64,000 nucleotides of DNA from Exophiala sp. HKRS030 (taxonomy: Eukaryota > Ascomycota > Eurotiomycetes > Chaetothyriales > Herpotrichiellaceae): contig JAHWDD010000011.1 in assembly GCA_023897205.1 (NCBI GenBank), positions 124,001 through 188,000 on the forward strand, read 5' to 3'. The stretch's first letter is position 1, and the number at the start of each line of letters is the position of its first letter. The position numbers were made by a program, and so were the translations under genes. The notes beneath the pieces were generated by a model. It searched no databases. It was not told where the DNA came from and worked only from the letters and a program-made list of their open reading frames with translations. Below, piece after piece: positions 11,019 to 21,863 of the stretch.

Positions 11019-12110
11019 ATGGCTCGTGCGGCTGGGAAACGAAGCGGAAAGTCCAAGGCTACGACAACCCCTATAACGAAGCCTCAGACACAAAGCACCG
11101 CTGTACCTCCCACGCCGTTCGAACATGTCCCGGCCTCTTTGCAACCCTTTCTTTCCACCCTACCGACCGATCACATATATCTCGTACATCTCGATCATAC
11201 ACCCACGAGCCTGAAGAAGCGAGTCTTCTTGGTACCCATCCTCCTCAATCTGCTTATTACCATCGGTCTCTGCATCCGAGCCTACTATGCCACACCCGCC
11301 TACCTTGAACAGATCATTACAATATTTGGATATGACACTGCATATAAGGTGGATACAAAGAAGGCAAGCACTGGAGAGCTCCTGACCACAATTGCTTCGA
11401 GGACATTTTTGTTGATGGTCGATTACACCATCTTCGCTCTTATCGGTAGCTGGCCCAAGCAGTTCGTATTCGGAAGCAGATGGTCGCGATACACAGGGCC
11501 ATGGACATGGAGAAGGACAATCGGTTTCCAGGATACGGAGATCATTGTGAGGTGTGGCCGGAAATGGGATACGCCCCTGGTCACGAGTGACATGCCGGAG
11601 CAGACCAAGACCTGGATGGTCGATGAAGAGTTGACCATCAAGGTGAAGGTGGAAGCGGCAATGCGACCTGACTATGTAGCGAAGACTGGCTCTTTGCTTC
11701 TAGACAAAGACTGGGATCTTGACTACAAGGCCATGGTAGATGCCCACAGTCTGGCTCAGGATGGCACAATACAGATGATGGATTTGAACAATCTGGCATT
11801 GGTATACTATCAGAAGCAGTGGCTGATGTGGCGTGTCTATGAGCAACCAAACATTACTCCCGAGGAAACGGAGCAAGACAGTGTCGTGGAAAGGTTCAGG
11901 CGGAAACTTGCAGACCATGGAGCAGCAAACGTCTTTTTCCGTTGGATTGAGATTGTCCAATTCGAGACTTCTCAGCCAGGAGGGTTTACGCAAGGACGAC
12001 AAGCTGATGCTCTTCGGGAACTGAAGCAACTATTAGCAAAAAGGGGAGTTGATTACGGCCAGTTCTGGGATGATATTGGCGGCGAGGCTGGCTTGCCTGG
12101 ATTTGTGTAG
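11019..12110 (+). CDS. Conserved-looking two-span membrane protein, unknown function
   Basis: A 363-residue single-exon protein. The first 30 residues are basic and Thr/Lys-rich (possible mitochondrial or nuclear targeting, not decided). Two hydrophobic helices are visible: about residues 68-88 (VFLVPILLNLLITIGLCIRAYY) and about 128-147 (TFLLMVDYTIFALIGSWP). The remaining 215 residues are soluble, with many Trp and acidic residues and the terminal GGEAGLPGFV. The start is the only ATG near the 5' end of the frame. Homoserine dehydrogenase begins 230 bp downstream on the same strand, but no functional link follows from that. I do not recognise the family. It looks like a typical conserved fungal protein rather than an accidental frame because codon use and length are normal. 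Confidence 0.75.
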   Translation: MARAAGKRSGKSKATTTPITKPQTQSTAVPPTPFEHVPASLQPFLSTLPTDHIYLVHLDHTPTSLKKRVFLVPILLNLLITIGLCIRAYYATPAYLEQIITIFGYDTAYKVDTKKASTGELLTTIASRTFLLMVDYTIFALIGSWPKQFVFGSRWSRYTGPWTWRRTIGFQDTEIIVRCGRKWDTPLVTSDMPEQTKTWMVDEELTIKVKVEAAMRPDYVAKTGSLLLDKDWDLDYKAMVDAHSLAQDGTIQMMDLNNLALVYYQKQWLMWRVYEQPNITPEETEQDSVVERFRRKLADHGAANVFFRWIEIVQFETSQPGGFTQGRQADALRELKQLLAKRGVDYGQFWDDIGGEAGLPGFV

Positions 12111-12340
12111 ACGTAACGGCCTAAATGGCCCATATAACCCTGTGTGCCTCGAGCTACTTGCTGGCTGCTGTAATTTGGCCGCCTTCTCGGTCGGCAAGGC
12201 CAAGTCACAGCCTCGTTGCACTTCCCCTCATATTTTCTTGTTCCTGCATTTTCCCCGCGTTGTCCTGTCTTGCTCACACAAAAAGTTTCGACTCCCATTG
12301 ATTGTCTGCGCACTCCTGGCTGTCTTCGTATTCAGTAACC

Positions 12341-13414
12341 ATGTCGAACCTCTACCTCGCTGTTATTGGTGTTGGCGGCGTTGGTACAGCTTTTCTCTCT
12401 CAACTAGCCAGCCTTGCGCCATCGATGCGTCCTACGCTGATCTTCATTTCACGTTCTTCAAAACAACTATACACCAATGACTACAAGCCTATTTCTCCCT
12501 CAAACCTTCAGACCTCCCCTTCTAAGCTCTTGTCCCTCCCGGAGCTCACGACGTATCTTGCGGCCGCCCCAGGGAAGAGCATACTCGTCGACAACACGTC
12601 CAACCAGGACGTCGCAGCGGCGTATCCCAGTTTTCTACGCAAGGGTATCAGCGTGGTCACACCGAACAAGAAGGCGTTCAGTTCTAGCTTGAGCCTGTGG
12701 AATGATATCTTCGATGCCGTCGATAAGAGCAATGGTAAAGCAATGGTCTACCATGAGAGCTCCGTGGGCGCTGGATTGCCTGTGATTTCGACGCTGAAGG
12801 ATCTCGTTGCGACCGGAGATCAAGTTACCAAGATCGAGGGTGTGTTCAGTGGGACTATGAGTTTCCTTTTCAACAGCTTTGCACCGGTGGATGGCAGTGG
12901 AAAGGGTAAATGGTCCGAGATTGTGTCGCAGGCCAAAGACGCTGGATACACCGAGCCTGACCCGCGTGATGATCTCAACGGAATGGATGTTGCGAGAAAG
13001 CTGACGATCCTCGCGAGATTGGCGGGGTTAAAAGTGCAAGGCCCGGAGAGCTTTTCTGTGCAGAGTCTGATTCCGAAAGAGCTCGAGACCGTGGGGAGTA
13101 GCGAAGAGTTCATGCAGAGGCTGCCAGAGTTTGATGGCGACATGGAAGCCTACAAGGACAACGCTGCGAAGCAAGGAAAGGTAGTCAGGTACGTCGGCAG
13201 TATCGACGTGGCAAAGGGGGAGGTCAAAGTCGGTCTCCAAATGGTGGATCGGGGTACGCCGATTGCAAGTCTCATGGGTAGCGACAATCTGATTTGCTTC
13301 TACACGAAGCGATATCCATGTCCCTTAGTGATCCAGGGTGCTGGTGCTGGTGGCGAGGTCACTGCAATGGGTGTCACGGGGGATCTGATCAAGGTCGTTG
13401 AGAGATTGAGATAG
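12341..13414 (+). CDS. HOM6: Homoserine dehydrogenase
   Basis: A 357-residue single-exon enzyme, the usual length for the fungal monofunctional form (about 360). It reduces L-aspartate semialdehyde to L-homoserine with NAD(P)H, the branch step to threonine, methionine and isoleucine, in the cytosol. The Rossmann nucleotide-binding motif GVGGVG is at residues 10-15. The catalytic half contains TPNKKAFS, HESSVGAGLP, the FSGTMSFLFN strand and the family signature AGYTEPDPRDDLNGMDVARK (about residues 203-222). No ACT or aspartokinase domain is present, unlike the bifunctional bacterial and plant enzymes. The start at 12341 places the Rossmann motif directly after a short N-terminus; the preceding in-frame codons lack another good ATG context. 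Confidence 0.96.
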   Translation: MSNLYLAVIGVGGVGTAFLSQLASLAPSMRPTLIFISRSSKQLYTNDYKPISPSNLQTSPSKLLSLPELTTYLAAAPGKSILVDNTSNQDVAAAYPSFLRKGISVVTPNKKAFSSSLSLWNDIFDAVDKSNGKAMVYHESSVGAGLPVISTLKDLVATGDQVTKIEGVFSGTMSFLFNSFAPVDGSGKGKWSEIVSQAKDAGYTEPDPRDDLNGMDVARKLTILARLAGLKVQGPESFSVQSLIPKELETVGSSEEFMQRLPEFDGDMEAYKDNAAKQGKVVRYVGSIDVAKGEVKVGLQMVDRGTPIASLMGSDNLICFYTKRYPCPLVIQGAGAGGEVTAMGVTGDLIKVVERLR

Positions 13415-13594
13415 AAATGAGGATGAACCGTGATGAAGATAGGAATAAACGCTGGAGAAAATCCATCAATTCCAAGACTTCGTCTACGTGTAGAAACGTT
13501 GAACTTGACATAGCACTATCATGAAACACCTGGAATTTAGATCGTCTGTTGCTTTTGCTCGTTCCCAGACAGCCGTCTGTGTGTGCGCCGGGTT

Positions 13595-15019
13595 TTAGCT
13601 GCGTAGATACTTCTTCACAGCCTCCCCCCACACAACGCCTCGTTTGTAGAAGTGCATTTCTGGAACGCTGCCCTCCTTCAACCCGTCGATGGCATTGGCG
13701 AGGTCCTCCCCTCCGCCTTCGTCCTTGATCTGCTTGATCGGGTAGAGGTAGGTGTGAAAGGCGAACACTAGCGCCTTGGTGTTCGGGAGGCGATGCAGCG
13801 TCTGTCGCTCACACCTCACAAACGTCGTGTCCACATCGATCTCGTCGAGTTCTTCAACTTGATCGCCTTTGTGGGCGTGTGTCGTCCCTTTGCCCGCCGC
13901 GAAGAGTTCGGTGTTTGTGGTGATGGCCCAGTTGACGCGCCTGACGTACTTGCCGACCTCGAGCTTGGAGAAGAAGCGGTCCATGCTGCCCTCGAGCTTG
14001 GAGCTGTAGCCCGGCACGGGTGTGTGGATGGCGGCGAGTCGCTTGCCGATCTTCTCGGCCGGGTCGAAGCCGGACGGGCACACGGTCACGTACGCCTCGA
14101 GGACGTACTTTGGGTCGTCGCCGCCGCCCTCTTCGGGCAGGAGGAAGAGAAAGTCTTCGTCCACGGTCCGGCCGAGGATCGAGAGGTGCTGCTCCGTCTC
14201 CAGGTAATCCGACGGTTTGGCCGGCATCACCGAGCCCGTGACCTTGTTCTCGAGCATGTACTCCGGGCCCGAGCTGTACACCGTCTCGTGCAGCTTGAAG
14301 ACCTGCGGGAAGCGTAATGGGAGGTACGTGCCCATCAGGAACCGGTACAGCTCGAAGACGGCGGGACGGATGCGTACATCGTCGTTGACGTTGACGACGT
14401 GTTCGCCTTGCTCGTCGATAATGCGCCGTCGGTAGGCCATGCGCTCGGCGTACGTCTTGTCCATGACCAGGAGCTCGGTCGGTTCGAGGTTTTCGAGGGC
14501 TGCGTCGTCAGACTCGGCTCAAAGTGTCGCGCAGCCTCATTAGCCTTTCTTTTCACTTTGCCCGAGTGGGACACAGGACAAAGAGAAGGAAAAAGGAGAC
14601 AGTATAAGGAAACAAAGGGAGTAAAGGAAAAAAACTCACCCATCGTCAAGTGGTATTTCGGCTTGAAAGGTCGATATTGTATGGGCTCGGTCGTCTTCCA
14701 GTCAAAGTCGGGTTGTTCTTCGACGGGAGGAAAAGCATCAGCCTTGAGATACCGCTTGTCGTAGGTCGATTTCTTGATGGCGGCCTGTCCAACGTCGTGG
14801 TTTTCTTAGTCTTGGGCCGACGGAACTATAAAGCATACAACGAGAGAGATATACCTGCTTGACCCAGATCTGCCTCACTGCGACGTAGAGGAATACGATG
14901 AGAAGGATGATGTTCACGTAGTTGGCCTGTGTGAACAGCGAGGCGGCTTTGATGTCTTCCCACGACCTCCAGTGCCATTTGAAGGACGGCTTCATGATGT
15001 GTGGTAGATGGTCGGGCAT
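13595..15019 (-). CDS. Membrane-anchored DUF3445 protein (heme-dependent oxidative N-demethylase family)
   Basis: Three exons (15019-14855, 14784-14640, 14517-13595) give 410 residues; all junctions are GT..AG and keep phase. Exon 1 encodes a hydrophobic segment at about residues 34-50 (YVNIILLIVFLYVAVRQIW), predicting an N-terminal membrane anchor. The family core starts with YRPFKPKYHLTMA, continues with LEPTELLVMDKTYAERMAYRR, and includes PLRFPQVF, the DEDFLFLLPEE strand, AIHTPVPGY, VRRVNWAITTNTELF and RCERQTLHRLPNTKALVFAFHTYL. In characterised bacterial relatives the family binds heme and oxidatively removes methyl groups from dimethylamine-type substrates. The substrate here is unknown. 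The gene is convergent with homoserine dehydrogenase, with 180 bp between stops. Confidence 0.85.
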
Positions 15020-15597
15020 CTTGACTATTATACAACAGCCAAAACTGTCGTCTGGTGTCTTTTATCAAAGTGGCAAGGGTTGTAATATTCTTTCGCACCT
15101 GGCGGTGTGATGTGTCTGGATAAAGATGCCTTAGGCACAGTTCGTGCTACTCACCAGCCTCATTCAGAAAGATGGATAAGCCAACTGTAATACAGAACAA
15201 CAATCATCCCATCGATCTTGGTAGAAGCTGTCTTTTCTGTGACTCGTAATCTGTATATCAACTAGATCTCGACAAAGCCCTCCTCTATGCGGTCATAATA
15301 CCCGCCCTTCTAGTTGAACGCTGATCTCCGGATAGTCTGGATCTCCATCAACGCCTAGAACGCTTCTCCAGAGGCTTGAATCGCAGGCAAGTTCTAGGCG
15401 TTGGAGGCGCCGAAACTCCGACAATGGAACTAATGCACGTGCCGAATGACGCGCTATTGCCTGGCACTAAACAGCGAGTGACATGCCCTGGTGATGGGCA
15501 GATGTGCCTTATTATGTATTATTCATTCGACATCAGCGTGAGGTTTCGTTTCGTTTGCTACTTTCATGGCCAGTGACAGTGGAGGTGAAAGGGGACG
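15020..15597. other. Divergent promoter between DUF3445 gene and ATG11
   Basis: About 580 bp separating two genes that point away from each other. No further gene is seen. An inverted sequence pair around 15349-15359 and 15393-15403 (CGCCTAGAAC and GTTCTAGGCG) could form a stem of 10-11 bp. Confidence 0.45.
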
Positions 15598-18500
15598 ATG
15601 GCTTTGCAAGTCTACATCTCCCACACCGGCAGTGTCTTGACTTTCCACGATGTTGGTTCCCGAGTCGAAGGCCTGCGGTCGTGGATCGAGTCGAATACTG
15701 AGATTCCGGCAAATCGTCAAATCCTCATGACGCCTCGAGGCAAGATAGTCAAGAACCTGTCCAACGAGAGCGAGATATATGTCTACGATAAACAGTTCCT
15801 TTCCTCCGAGTCGAAACCGTCCTCCAGACCCGCCATCGAACTTCTACCTCTCCCCGACATCCCTTCCTCCCTCGTGGACGAGAACAGCCTAAAAGCATGG
15901 CAAGATCTCTTCATGGCCAGACGAGGCTGGGCGCTCGAAGCGTTCGAAATTGCGAGGACTGGCGTGGAGAATATCGAAATGTGTACAGACGAGGCCACTG
16001 TGATCGCTCGGTCTATGAACGTCGCGTTGGACAATCTCCGAATCCATGTGAACAGTCTACAGCAGAAATTCGACAGCACATGCCAGTGGGCAGAGGATTT
16101 GATCCAAGACTTCCGAGGTGCTGTAAGAGACTGGGAAACGTGTGCGGATACTCTGACTGAGTTACCGGTGCGCGAAGATGTTGCCAAAATCTTGCGGCGG
16201 CCAGATGACCCTGGGCATACACAGTCTCAAGCCCCGGTTGGCACATTGTCCGAATTGGTCGACCGTAAGCGGGCGCAAGCAGCTGCGGACAGTATTGCGC
16301 AGAACATAGATGAATTTGAGAAGAGCTTCCAAGAGTTGCGGTCAGGCATTGAAAAGCTGAAAGAGGATACCAACGATGCGAAAACGAACGCCACAGAAGT
16401 GCCACAATTTGACATCAGCGCCCTTATAGACGAAGCCGAGACTTTGGCCAAGCGGGTCAGCGCCGACTATGAAGAAGTGATCAAGATGCAGGATATTCCA
16501 AAATCAGTTGTGTCGGCGTCTCGGAAGGCTGCTGTTCACACTCGAGATCTGCTGCCAGGTCTTCAGAATCTGGTGGACGAAGTTGTTATCGGATCGAGAG
16601 CAGCATCAGAGGCCAGGACTGTCGTTTCTGATGACTGGTATTCGACTTTGCAGAAGATATCGAGACTACAATCCCGTCTTCAAGAGTTGCAGGCCGCTGT
16701 TTCGACACTAGACTTCCAGGACGACCAAACTTATACAGTCCTAGAGCACGTATTTCGACTACCTCTGGTCTATGGGGCTACCCTGGTGGAAGCCACCAGA
16801 AGATCAGAGTGGACAGAGCGTATGAGGATAGAAGTTGACAGCCTTCGCGATGATCTATCTGAGCAGACCGAGGAAGAACAACGTCGTCGGAAGAGATGGG
16901 CCTCTTCTCACGTGGACTTTTTGAACGAGGATCTGAATGCAAAGGACGCCCTGATTGATCTCAAAGCGTCTGCCCCGCGCAACTCTTGGCCCTTTGTCAA
17001 TAGAGACGAAATATTTGCGTGGATCGACGACTTGCGAGCTCTAGGCATCGACGAAGCTGTCCAAGGCATTACTCAACGCATGAAAGATCTTGATGCCCCC
17101 GCCCGTAAGCAGAAGGCCAGGCCATTCAAGAATGGCAGCATTCACGACCTCAAGAGCAGTGGAGTTCTTCGTGACGGCGACGATGTTAGGGGTTTGCAGG
17201 ACGAGAAGACCAGATTGGAGGAGAAATTGCGTGCTTCTGACAGTCGAGTTCGTAAACTCGAAGACTTGCTGCACCGCCAAAGTCAATCCAGCCGGCCAGC
17301 AAGTGGTATGTTTGTTCCAGGCAGCGCTGCCGACTTTGAGCGACAGATCCCGTCGCCTGGTCCATTCCAGCGGCAGAGTGACCTGTCACGTAGATCCTCA
17401 GTGTCAGGGAGACGACTGTCAAATACTCAGGATGAAAAGCCTTTAGTGCAGAAAATCGTCTCTCTTGAAGGTCAAATACAGAAACTACAAGAAGAGGCAC
17501 ACGAAGAGCGACGGTCGAGCACGGAGAGTCGGGACAAAATGCAAGAAGCCGAATTAGTCAAACGAGACTTGATGGCAAACTTCGAAGCACAGAAACAGGA
17601 GTTTGAAGAAGAGCGGCAGCTTCTGGACGATGAAGTTCATCGCCTGAAAGTGAAATTGGAAGAGGCAGAGGATGAACTTGATCGACTCAATGAGTCGCGG
17701 GACCACCTTCGGATGGAACAGGACCAGCTGGTGGTAAATTTGAAACATGAAGTAGAGCAGCTGAAGAAGGAGTCGACAGAGGATGTGGCTCAAGCACAGC
17801 GAAGGATTGAGGCGGCACAAAAAGACACCATTACTCAACGCGAGCGGGCAGCGACCTTGGAACGTCAATTGCATCAAGTCAAGGACGAGCGCGCAGCTGC
17901 CCAAGGGCAAAACATGACCCTTGCCAACCAGTTGAGGGCCATCGAGGGCCAACAACACGAGTTTGTCACCATCCTACAAGGCGTTCATTCGAATTTGTCT
18001 CCTGCAGGGTCTGCACCTGAGGATATCCGTCGCCTGGTCAACGCTCTAGAGATCCTGTCTGAAGGTGCCGCCATTCATGCTCGCGGTCTCGATGATTCCT
18101 TGCAGCTTGCGACTGCGGAGAACAAAGCTCTGGAGGACAAGTTGAACCATGCTGAAGCCCAGATTAAATCGATGCTGGAACAAATTTCCGCAGCTGAAGC
18201 ACGAGTGAGTCAACTCCAGGAAGACCTAAAGCAGGAGAAAAGCAAAGTTTCCATGCTTCGAACAGAGCTGGCTGGAGAACGCATGGAAATGGACAATCTT
18301 CGACAGAAATTTGCTGCTGGTGAAACCGGATCGGACGCGCTGAAGCAACAGCTCAAATCCGAGGAACAAAAGGTTGCTGACCTGATGGACCACAAGGCTG
18401 ATCATGAAAGCGCGATCCAGCATTTGAAGCACGAGATTGAGAATCACATGCATGAAATGCAGGCAGCGACTGAGCGACAAGAAAAGCTGAAGAAGCATTT

Positions 18501-19830
18501 CGACAAGCGAGGCGAGAAAGCCAAGCAGCTGTCAGAGCGCTTGTTCCACTACCATGACCGTGTCGTCCGCATGTTGGAACAATTTGGATACTCGATTTCG
18601 CGACAAGATGACGAAATGGTTATCCAGAGGGCATCGAAGGCGAATGCTAGCGCAGTTCTCAGTGGCAATGAAGGAACCGGGCCGTCTAATATGAGACGGA
18701 CTATCTCAGGCAGCACCCCAGCCCCGCACTATTCTGACCCAGCTGACCTGGAAACGCTATACTGGATGTCAGACAGTGACCTCGGATCTGAGTCGACCAA
18801 ATATAGTGGCTTCCTCACGGCTTTGCAACGTCTGGACGTGGACAGTACCATCGACCTCATCACCAAGCGATACAAGGATGTAGAGACGCTGGCCAAGAGG
18901 TATCAAAAGGAGTCTCGTACATATCGCGAGCGAACTCACCGCAGCCAGGCTGAAGCCCATGACAAGATTGCATACCGAAGCTTCAAAGAGGGCGATCTTG
19001 CCCTATTCCTTCCCACCCGCAATAACGCGACTCGCCCTTGGGCCGCCTTCAACGTTGGAGCACCACATTACTTCCTCAGAGAGCAAGATGCACATAAATT
19101 GCAGGCGAGAGATTGGCTATTGGCACGAATCACGAAAGTTGAAGAACGCATGGTCGACCTATCACGTAGCCTGTCGTCCGGACTGCGTGGAAATTTGTCA
19201 TCCAGCGCTGCAGCTGATGATGGTGCGTCTAGCAAATCGATCGATGACGAAAACCCCTTTGAGCTCTCGGATGGGCTGAGGTGGTACATGATCGACGCAA
19301 CCGAGGAGAAACTTGGTGCACCAGGGACACCGACTGTGGGCAAATCAACAGTGACTGCGACCAACGTCGAGGTCCGAGGCCATATGGGCCGAAAGGAGCA
19401 CAAATCCGGACTCAGCATTGGAGGAGCCAGTGGCATCCCGACTGCCAGCATGGTCACCAAGACATTGACGAAGAGTTTGGATAGTCGGAGATCGAGCTCA
19501 GGAAGCAAGAAAAGCGTGGACGTCAAGGCCAAGCAAGACGGGACCAGCGGGAGAGGTAGCAGTGTTAAGGATATGCCCGCTAAAGCTGCCACCCTTGCCC
19601 CCATCGCAAGTGACACGGATACCGAACAAGTCAAGAAAGCTGCCAAGGAGGAGACAGGTACAGACGCCGATGATGAGAACGAGAACCAGCAAGCAGCACC
19701 AGGCTCTAGCACGGCCCCCCAAGCTGGAACGGCGAGTTTCGTCCGGCAGCCCACTGCGGCCAGCCAGACGGATAGGGAGGATGCACAGGTTTTTGAAGTG
19801 GTGAGAAGGGATCTCTTGCTTGGTCCTTGA
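15598..19830 (+). CDS. ATG11: Autophagy-related protein Atg11 (selective autophagy scaffold)
   Basis: A 1410-residue single-exon protein. Atg11 links cargo receptors and the Atg1 kinase at the phagophore assembly site for pexophagy, mitophagy and related pathways. The N-terminus (MALQVYISHTGSVLTFHDVG, residues 1-80) is the ubiquitin-like start typical of Atg11, with MTPRGKIV just behind it. Helical and coiled-coil regions occupy about 85-450 and, very strongly, 530-985. The conserved C-terminal Atg11 domain covers about 990-1180, with RGEKAKQLSERLFHYHDRV, a YRSFKEGDLALFLPTRN strand, WAAFNVGAPHYFL and the amphipathic end LQARDWLLARITKVEER. A disordered Ser/Lys-rich region follows, ending in FEVVRRDLLLGP. 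Length agrees with filamentous-fungal orthologues (about 1200-1450). The ATG at 15598 begins the conserved N-terminus directly. Confidence 0.95.
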   Translation: MALQVYISHTGSVLTFHDVGSRVEGLRSWIESNTEIPANRQILMTPRGKIVKNLSNESEIYVYDKQFLSSESKPSSRPAIELLPLPDIPSSLVDENSLKAWQDLFMARRGWALEAFEIARTGVENIEMCTDEATVIARSMNVALDNLRIHVNSLQQKFDSTCQWAEDLIQDFRGAVRDWETCADTLTELPVREDVAKILRRPDDPGHTQSQAPVGTLSELVDRKRAQAAADSIAQNIDEFEKSFQELRSGIEKLKEDTNDAKTNATEVPQFDISALIDEAETLAKRVSADYEEVIKMQDIPKSVVSASRKAAVHTRDLLPGLQNLVDEVVIGSRAASEARTVVSDDWYSTLQKISRLQSRLQELQAAVSTLDFQDDQTYTVLEHVFRLPLVYGATLVEATRRSEWTERMRIEVDSLRDDLSEQTEEEQRRRKRWASSHVDFLNEDLNAKDALIDLKASAPRNSWPFVNRDEIFAWIDDLRALGIDEAVQGITQRMKDLDAPARKQKARPFKNGSIHDLKSSGVLRDGDDVRGLQDEKTRLEEKLRASDSRVRKLEDLLHRQSQSSRPASGMFVPGSAADFERQIPSPGPFQRQSDLSRRSSVSGRRLSNTQDEKPLVQKIVSLEGQIQKLQEEAHEERRSSTESRDKMQEAELVKRDLMANFEAQKQEFEEERQLLDDEVHRLKVKLEEAEDELDRLNESRDHLRMEQDQLVVNLKHEVEQLKKESTEDVAQAQRRIEAAQKDTITQRERAATLERQLHQVKDERAAAQGQNMTLANQLRAIEGQQHEFVTILQGVHSNLSPAGSAPEDIRRLVNALEILSEGAAIHARGLDDSLQLATAENKALEDKLNHAEAQIKSMLEQISAAEARVSQLQEDLKQEKSKVSMLRTELAGERMEMDNLRQKFAAGETGSDALKQQLKSEEQKVADLMDHKADHESAIQHLKHEIENHMHEMQAATERQEKLKKHFDKRGEKAKQLSERLFHYHDRVVRMLEQFGYSISRQDDEMVIQRASKANASAVLSGNEGTGPSNMRRTISGSTPAPHYSDPADLETLYWMSDSDLGSESTKYSGFLTALQRLDVDSTIDLITKRYKDVETLAKRYQKESRTYRERTHRSQAEAHDKIAYRSFKEGDLALFLPTRNNATRPWAAFNVGAPHYFLREQDAHKLQARDWLLARITKVEERMVDLSRSLSSGLRGNLSSSAAADDGASSKSIDDENPFELSDGLRWYMIDATEEKLGAPGTPTVGKSTVTATNVEVRGHMGRKEHKSGLSIGGASGIPTASMVTKTLTKSLDSRRSSSGSKKSVDVKAKQDGTSGRGSSVKDMPAKAATLAPIASDTDTEQVKKAAKEETGTDADDENENQQAAPGSSTAPQAGTASFVRQPTAASQTDREDAQVFEVVRRDLLLGP

Positions 19831-20614
19831 CGGACACGCGCAGGTCGACTGATGATGATGTTACAGACCGGCCAGTCGCCATTAACATTGAGGGGGGCAT
19901 CCCAATCTCCCTCGAGGCAGAAGGTTTCGACTCTGAGGCAGGGTGCGAGCCCGGCAAAGAGCAATCCATCGCCAGCCAAGGCTAGACCATGGGACAGACT
20001 GTTTAATGTCGAATTCCGGTCTTGACTGTGGATGGACCTATAATAGGGTATTTACCCTGCGGTCGTTGGACCAACCATGGTGGTCTTCACGCCTTAGGAA
20101 GTGCAGAATCGGCATAGGAATTCACCGTAGAGTGTGATCTATGACATAACCAATCACGTGATACCATGGAGCTGTGTTCTTTGGCATTGACAACTCTGCC
20201 ACGGCCAAGGTCAAAGAAATGATTTGATGCACTAGCTGCGTAGAGTATATCGGGATGAGATGCGACCTGGGAAGAGGTTCCAAGGTCAAGAGGGCAGTGG
20301 TCTGCGTAGCACATGGCTGCCCTGGCTTATCTTGCTTTTGCGTAAGAGAAATAATGGGCTACAGGTACTCCGTAGATGGTGCGCCATCATGAGAGCAGAG
20401 AGAACTGTGGGTATTACATGACGTTAATTTCTGACGAGCAAGTAATGTGTGCCATATAAGACAAAGCTGTGCCCAGTAAAAGGCCCTTGACGAGTGGGAA
20501 AAGTACGCGATCAAGCTTGTACTGTACTGTGTTGATGCGTACAGTAGCTGGCCTGATGTACGGAAATACGGGAACGAGGGCTCGAGGTGGTCCATGCTGT
20601 ACAGTGGTGGCTGG

Positions 20615-20640
20615 AGGGAGGAAGGAAGGAAGGAAGGAAA
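20615..20640. repeat. GGAA microsatellite
   Basis: Tandem GGAA units in noncoding DNA between ATG11 and NHP6. Confidence 0.8.
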
Positions 20641-21471
20641 AGCCCGTAATACTGTACTATTGCTCATTGTACGCACTAATGACCGAGCAACGAGCCCTGA
20701 CACGGGCTCCAAGGAGTAAATAGTACGGAGTTTTCCTTACGAGAGTTATGTTGTACCTAGGTAAGGAAAAGAGAGTCAAGGCGACACGCCACATGATTGG
20801 TTTTGTTAGGGGTTCAAAGGTTATCCTCCGTCAAGGGCACGGATATTCCGTACTGACAAGAAATCATTTTACTCGGGTTGATTAATAAGGGGAGTACTGT
20901 AGGGATGATGGACATGGATATGGGACAATGGGGTAAGGGATGGATTGAGTTGTGTGAGATGATACGAGAAGATGAGTGGAAAGAGGAGAAAAGAAAGGTA
21001 TCCGTACAGCTGAAAGGCGGGTTTCCCACCTTGCAGCAGTCAGAGATGGCTGAGTTTTGACTTGACTCGCTTGGCGGGGGTATTAATCAATCTTGACAGG
21101 GGGGGAGAGTAGAGGGAATATTGTATGGTTTGTAATTGTAGCGAGGTGGTGAATCTATGTATGAATGAACGAGTACGGTATACGCATAGAGGTGCCCATT
21201 GGAAATTATACATTGTGGTAGAAGTACGAGATTGCCAATTACCAAGTAGAGCAGGATGAGATATTGTCATCATTGGTTGTTTACATATCCATACGGAGCA
21301 CCATTGGGAAAGGATGGAGGATAAGAGGAGAAGGGGAAAGAAAGGCCAAGGCATGGGAAGGAGAAAAGCATCGACACACATACGGGAGTAAACAAAAGGT
21401 AAGCAGCGCACGGAGTATGTACCTATGTAGGCTAATAGTCGTGTGAGTGTACTGAGACGGAGTAACAAGGT

Positions 21472-21489
21472 GAGAGAGAGAGAGAGAGA
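21472..21489. repeat. GA dinucleotide run
   Basis: About nine GA units in the NHP6 upstream region, followed by a purine-rich belt. GA/CT tracts are common in strong fungal promoters, so it may affect nucleosome positioning; that role is inferred. Confidence 0.75.
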
Positions 21490-21840
21490 CAGAGAGGGAA
21501 AAGGAAGAGGGAACAGGGAAAAGACACACATACTGTACGGAGTACAATGAATAATGACAGAGAGACTACGGGGGATACCTTACAGTAGTCAATCCGTACT
21601 AACAAGGCCATCAACGAGTAAATGATCAGGATCACTCCCACTACGCAACCTGTGTTGTTGTGATTGCGGCAAGTCAGATCAATTGATCCGGTGAAGGGGG
21701 GAGAGGAAGAGGGGGGGAGGAGGATTATTGAAGGGGGCAGAGCTCATCAGCCCAGCCCAGTCCAGCTGCCCGCCCGTCCTCCCTCTTTGCTGCCTCCCTC
21801 TCTCTCTCCCTCACCCAATTTCTCCTCCTACTACTTCCCT

Positions 21841-21863
21841 ACTACTACTACTACTACTACTAC
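21841..21863. repeat. ACT trinucleotide run
   Basis: About seven ACT units within the pyrimidine-rich NHP6 leader or promoter. Confidence 0.8.

Noticed and set aside
13793..14317. 174-codon plus-strand frame opposite the DUF3445 gene
   Set aside because: It is the antisense shadow of a GC-rich third codon position in a gene with clear family motifs and splice sites.
19068..19979. 303-codon minus-strand frame opposite the ATG11 C-terminus
   Set aside because: It mirrors the ATG11 reading frame; Leu/Ser/Val-rich composition is typical of an antisense shadow and the ATG11 domain on the other strand is certain.
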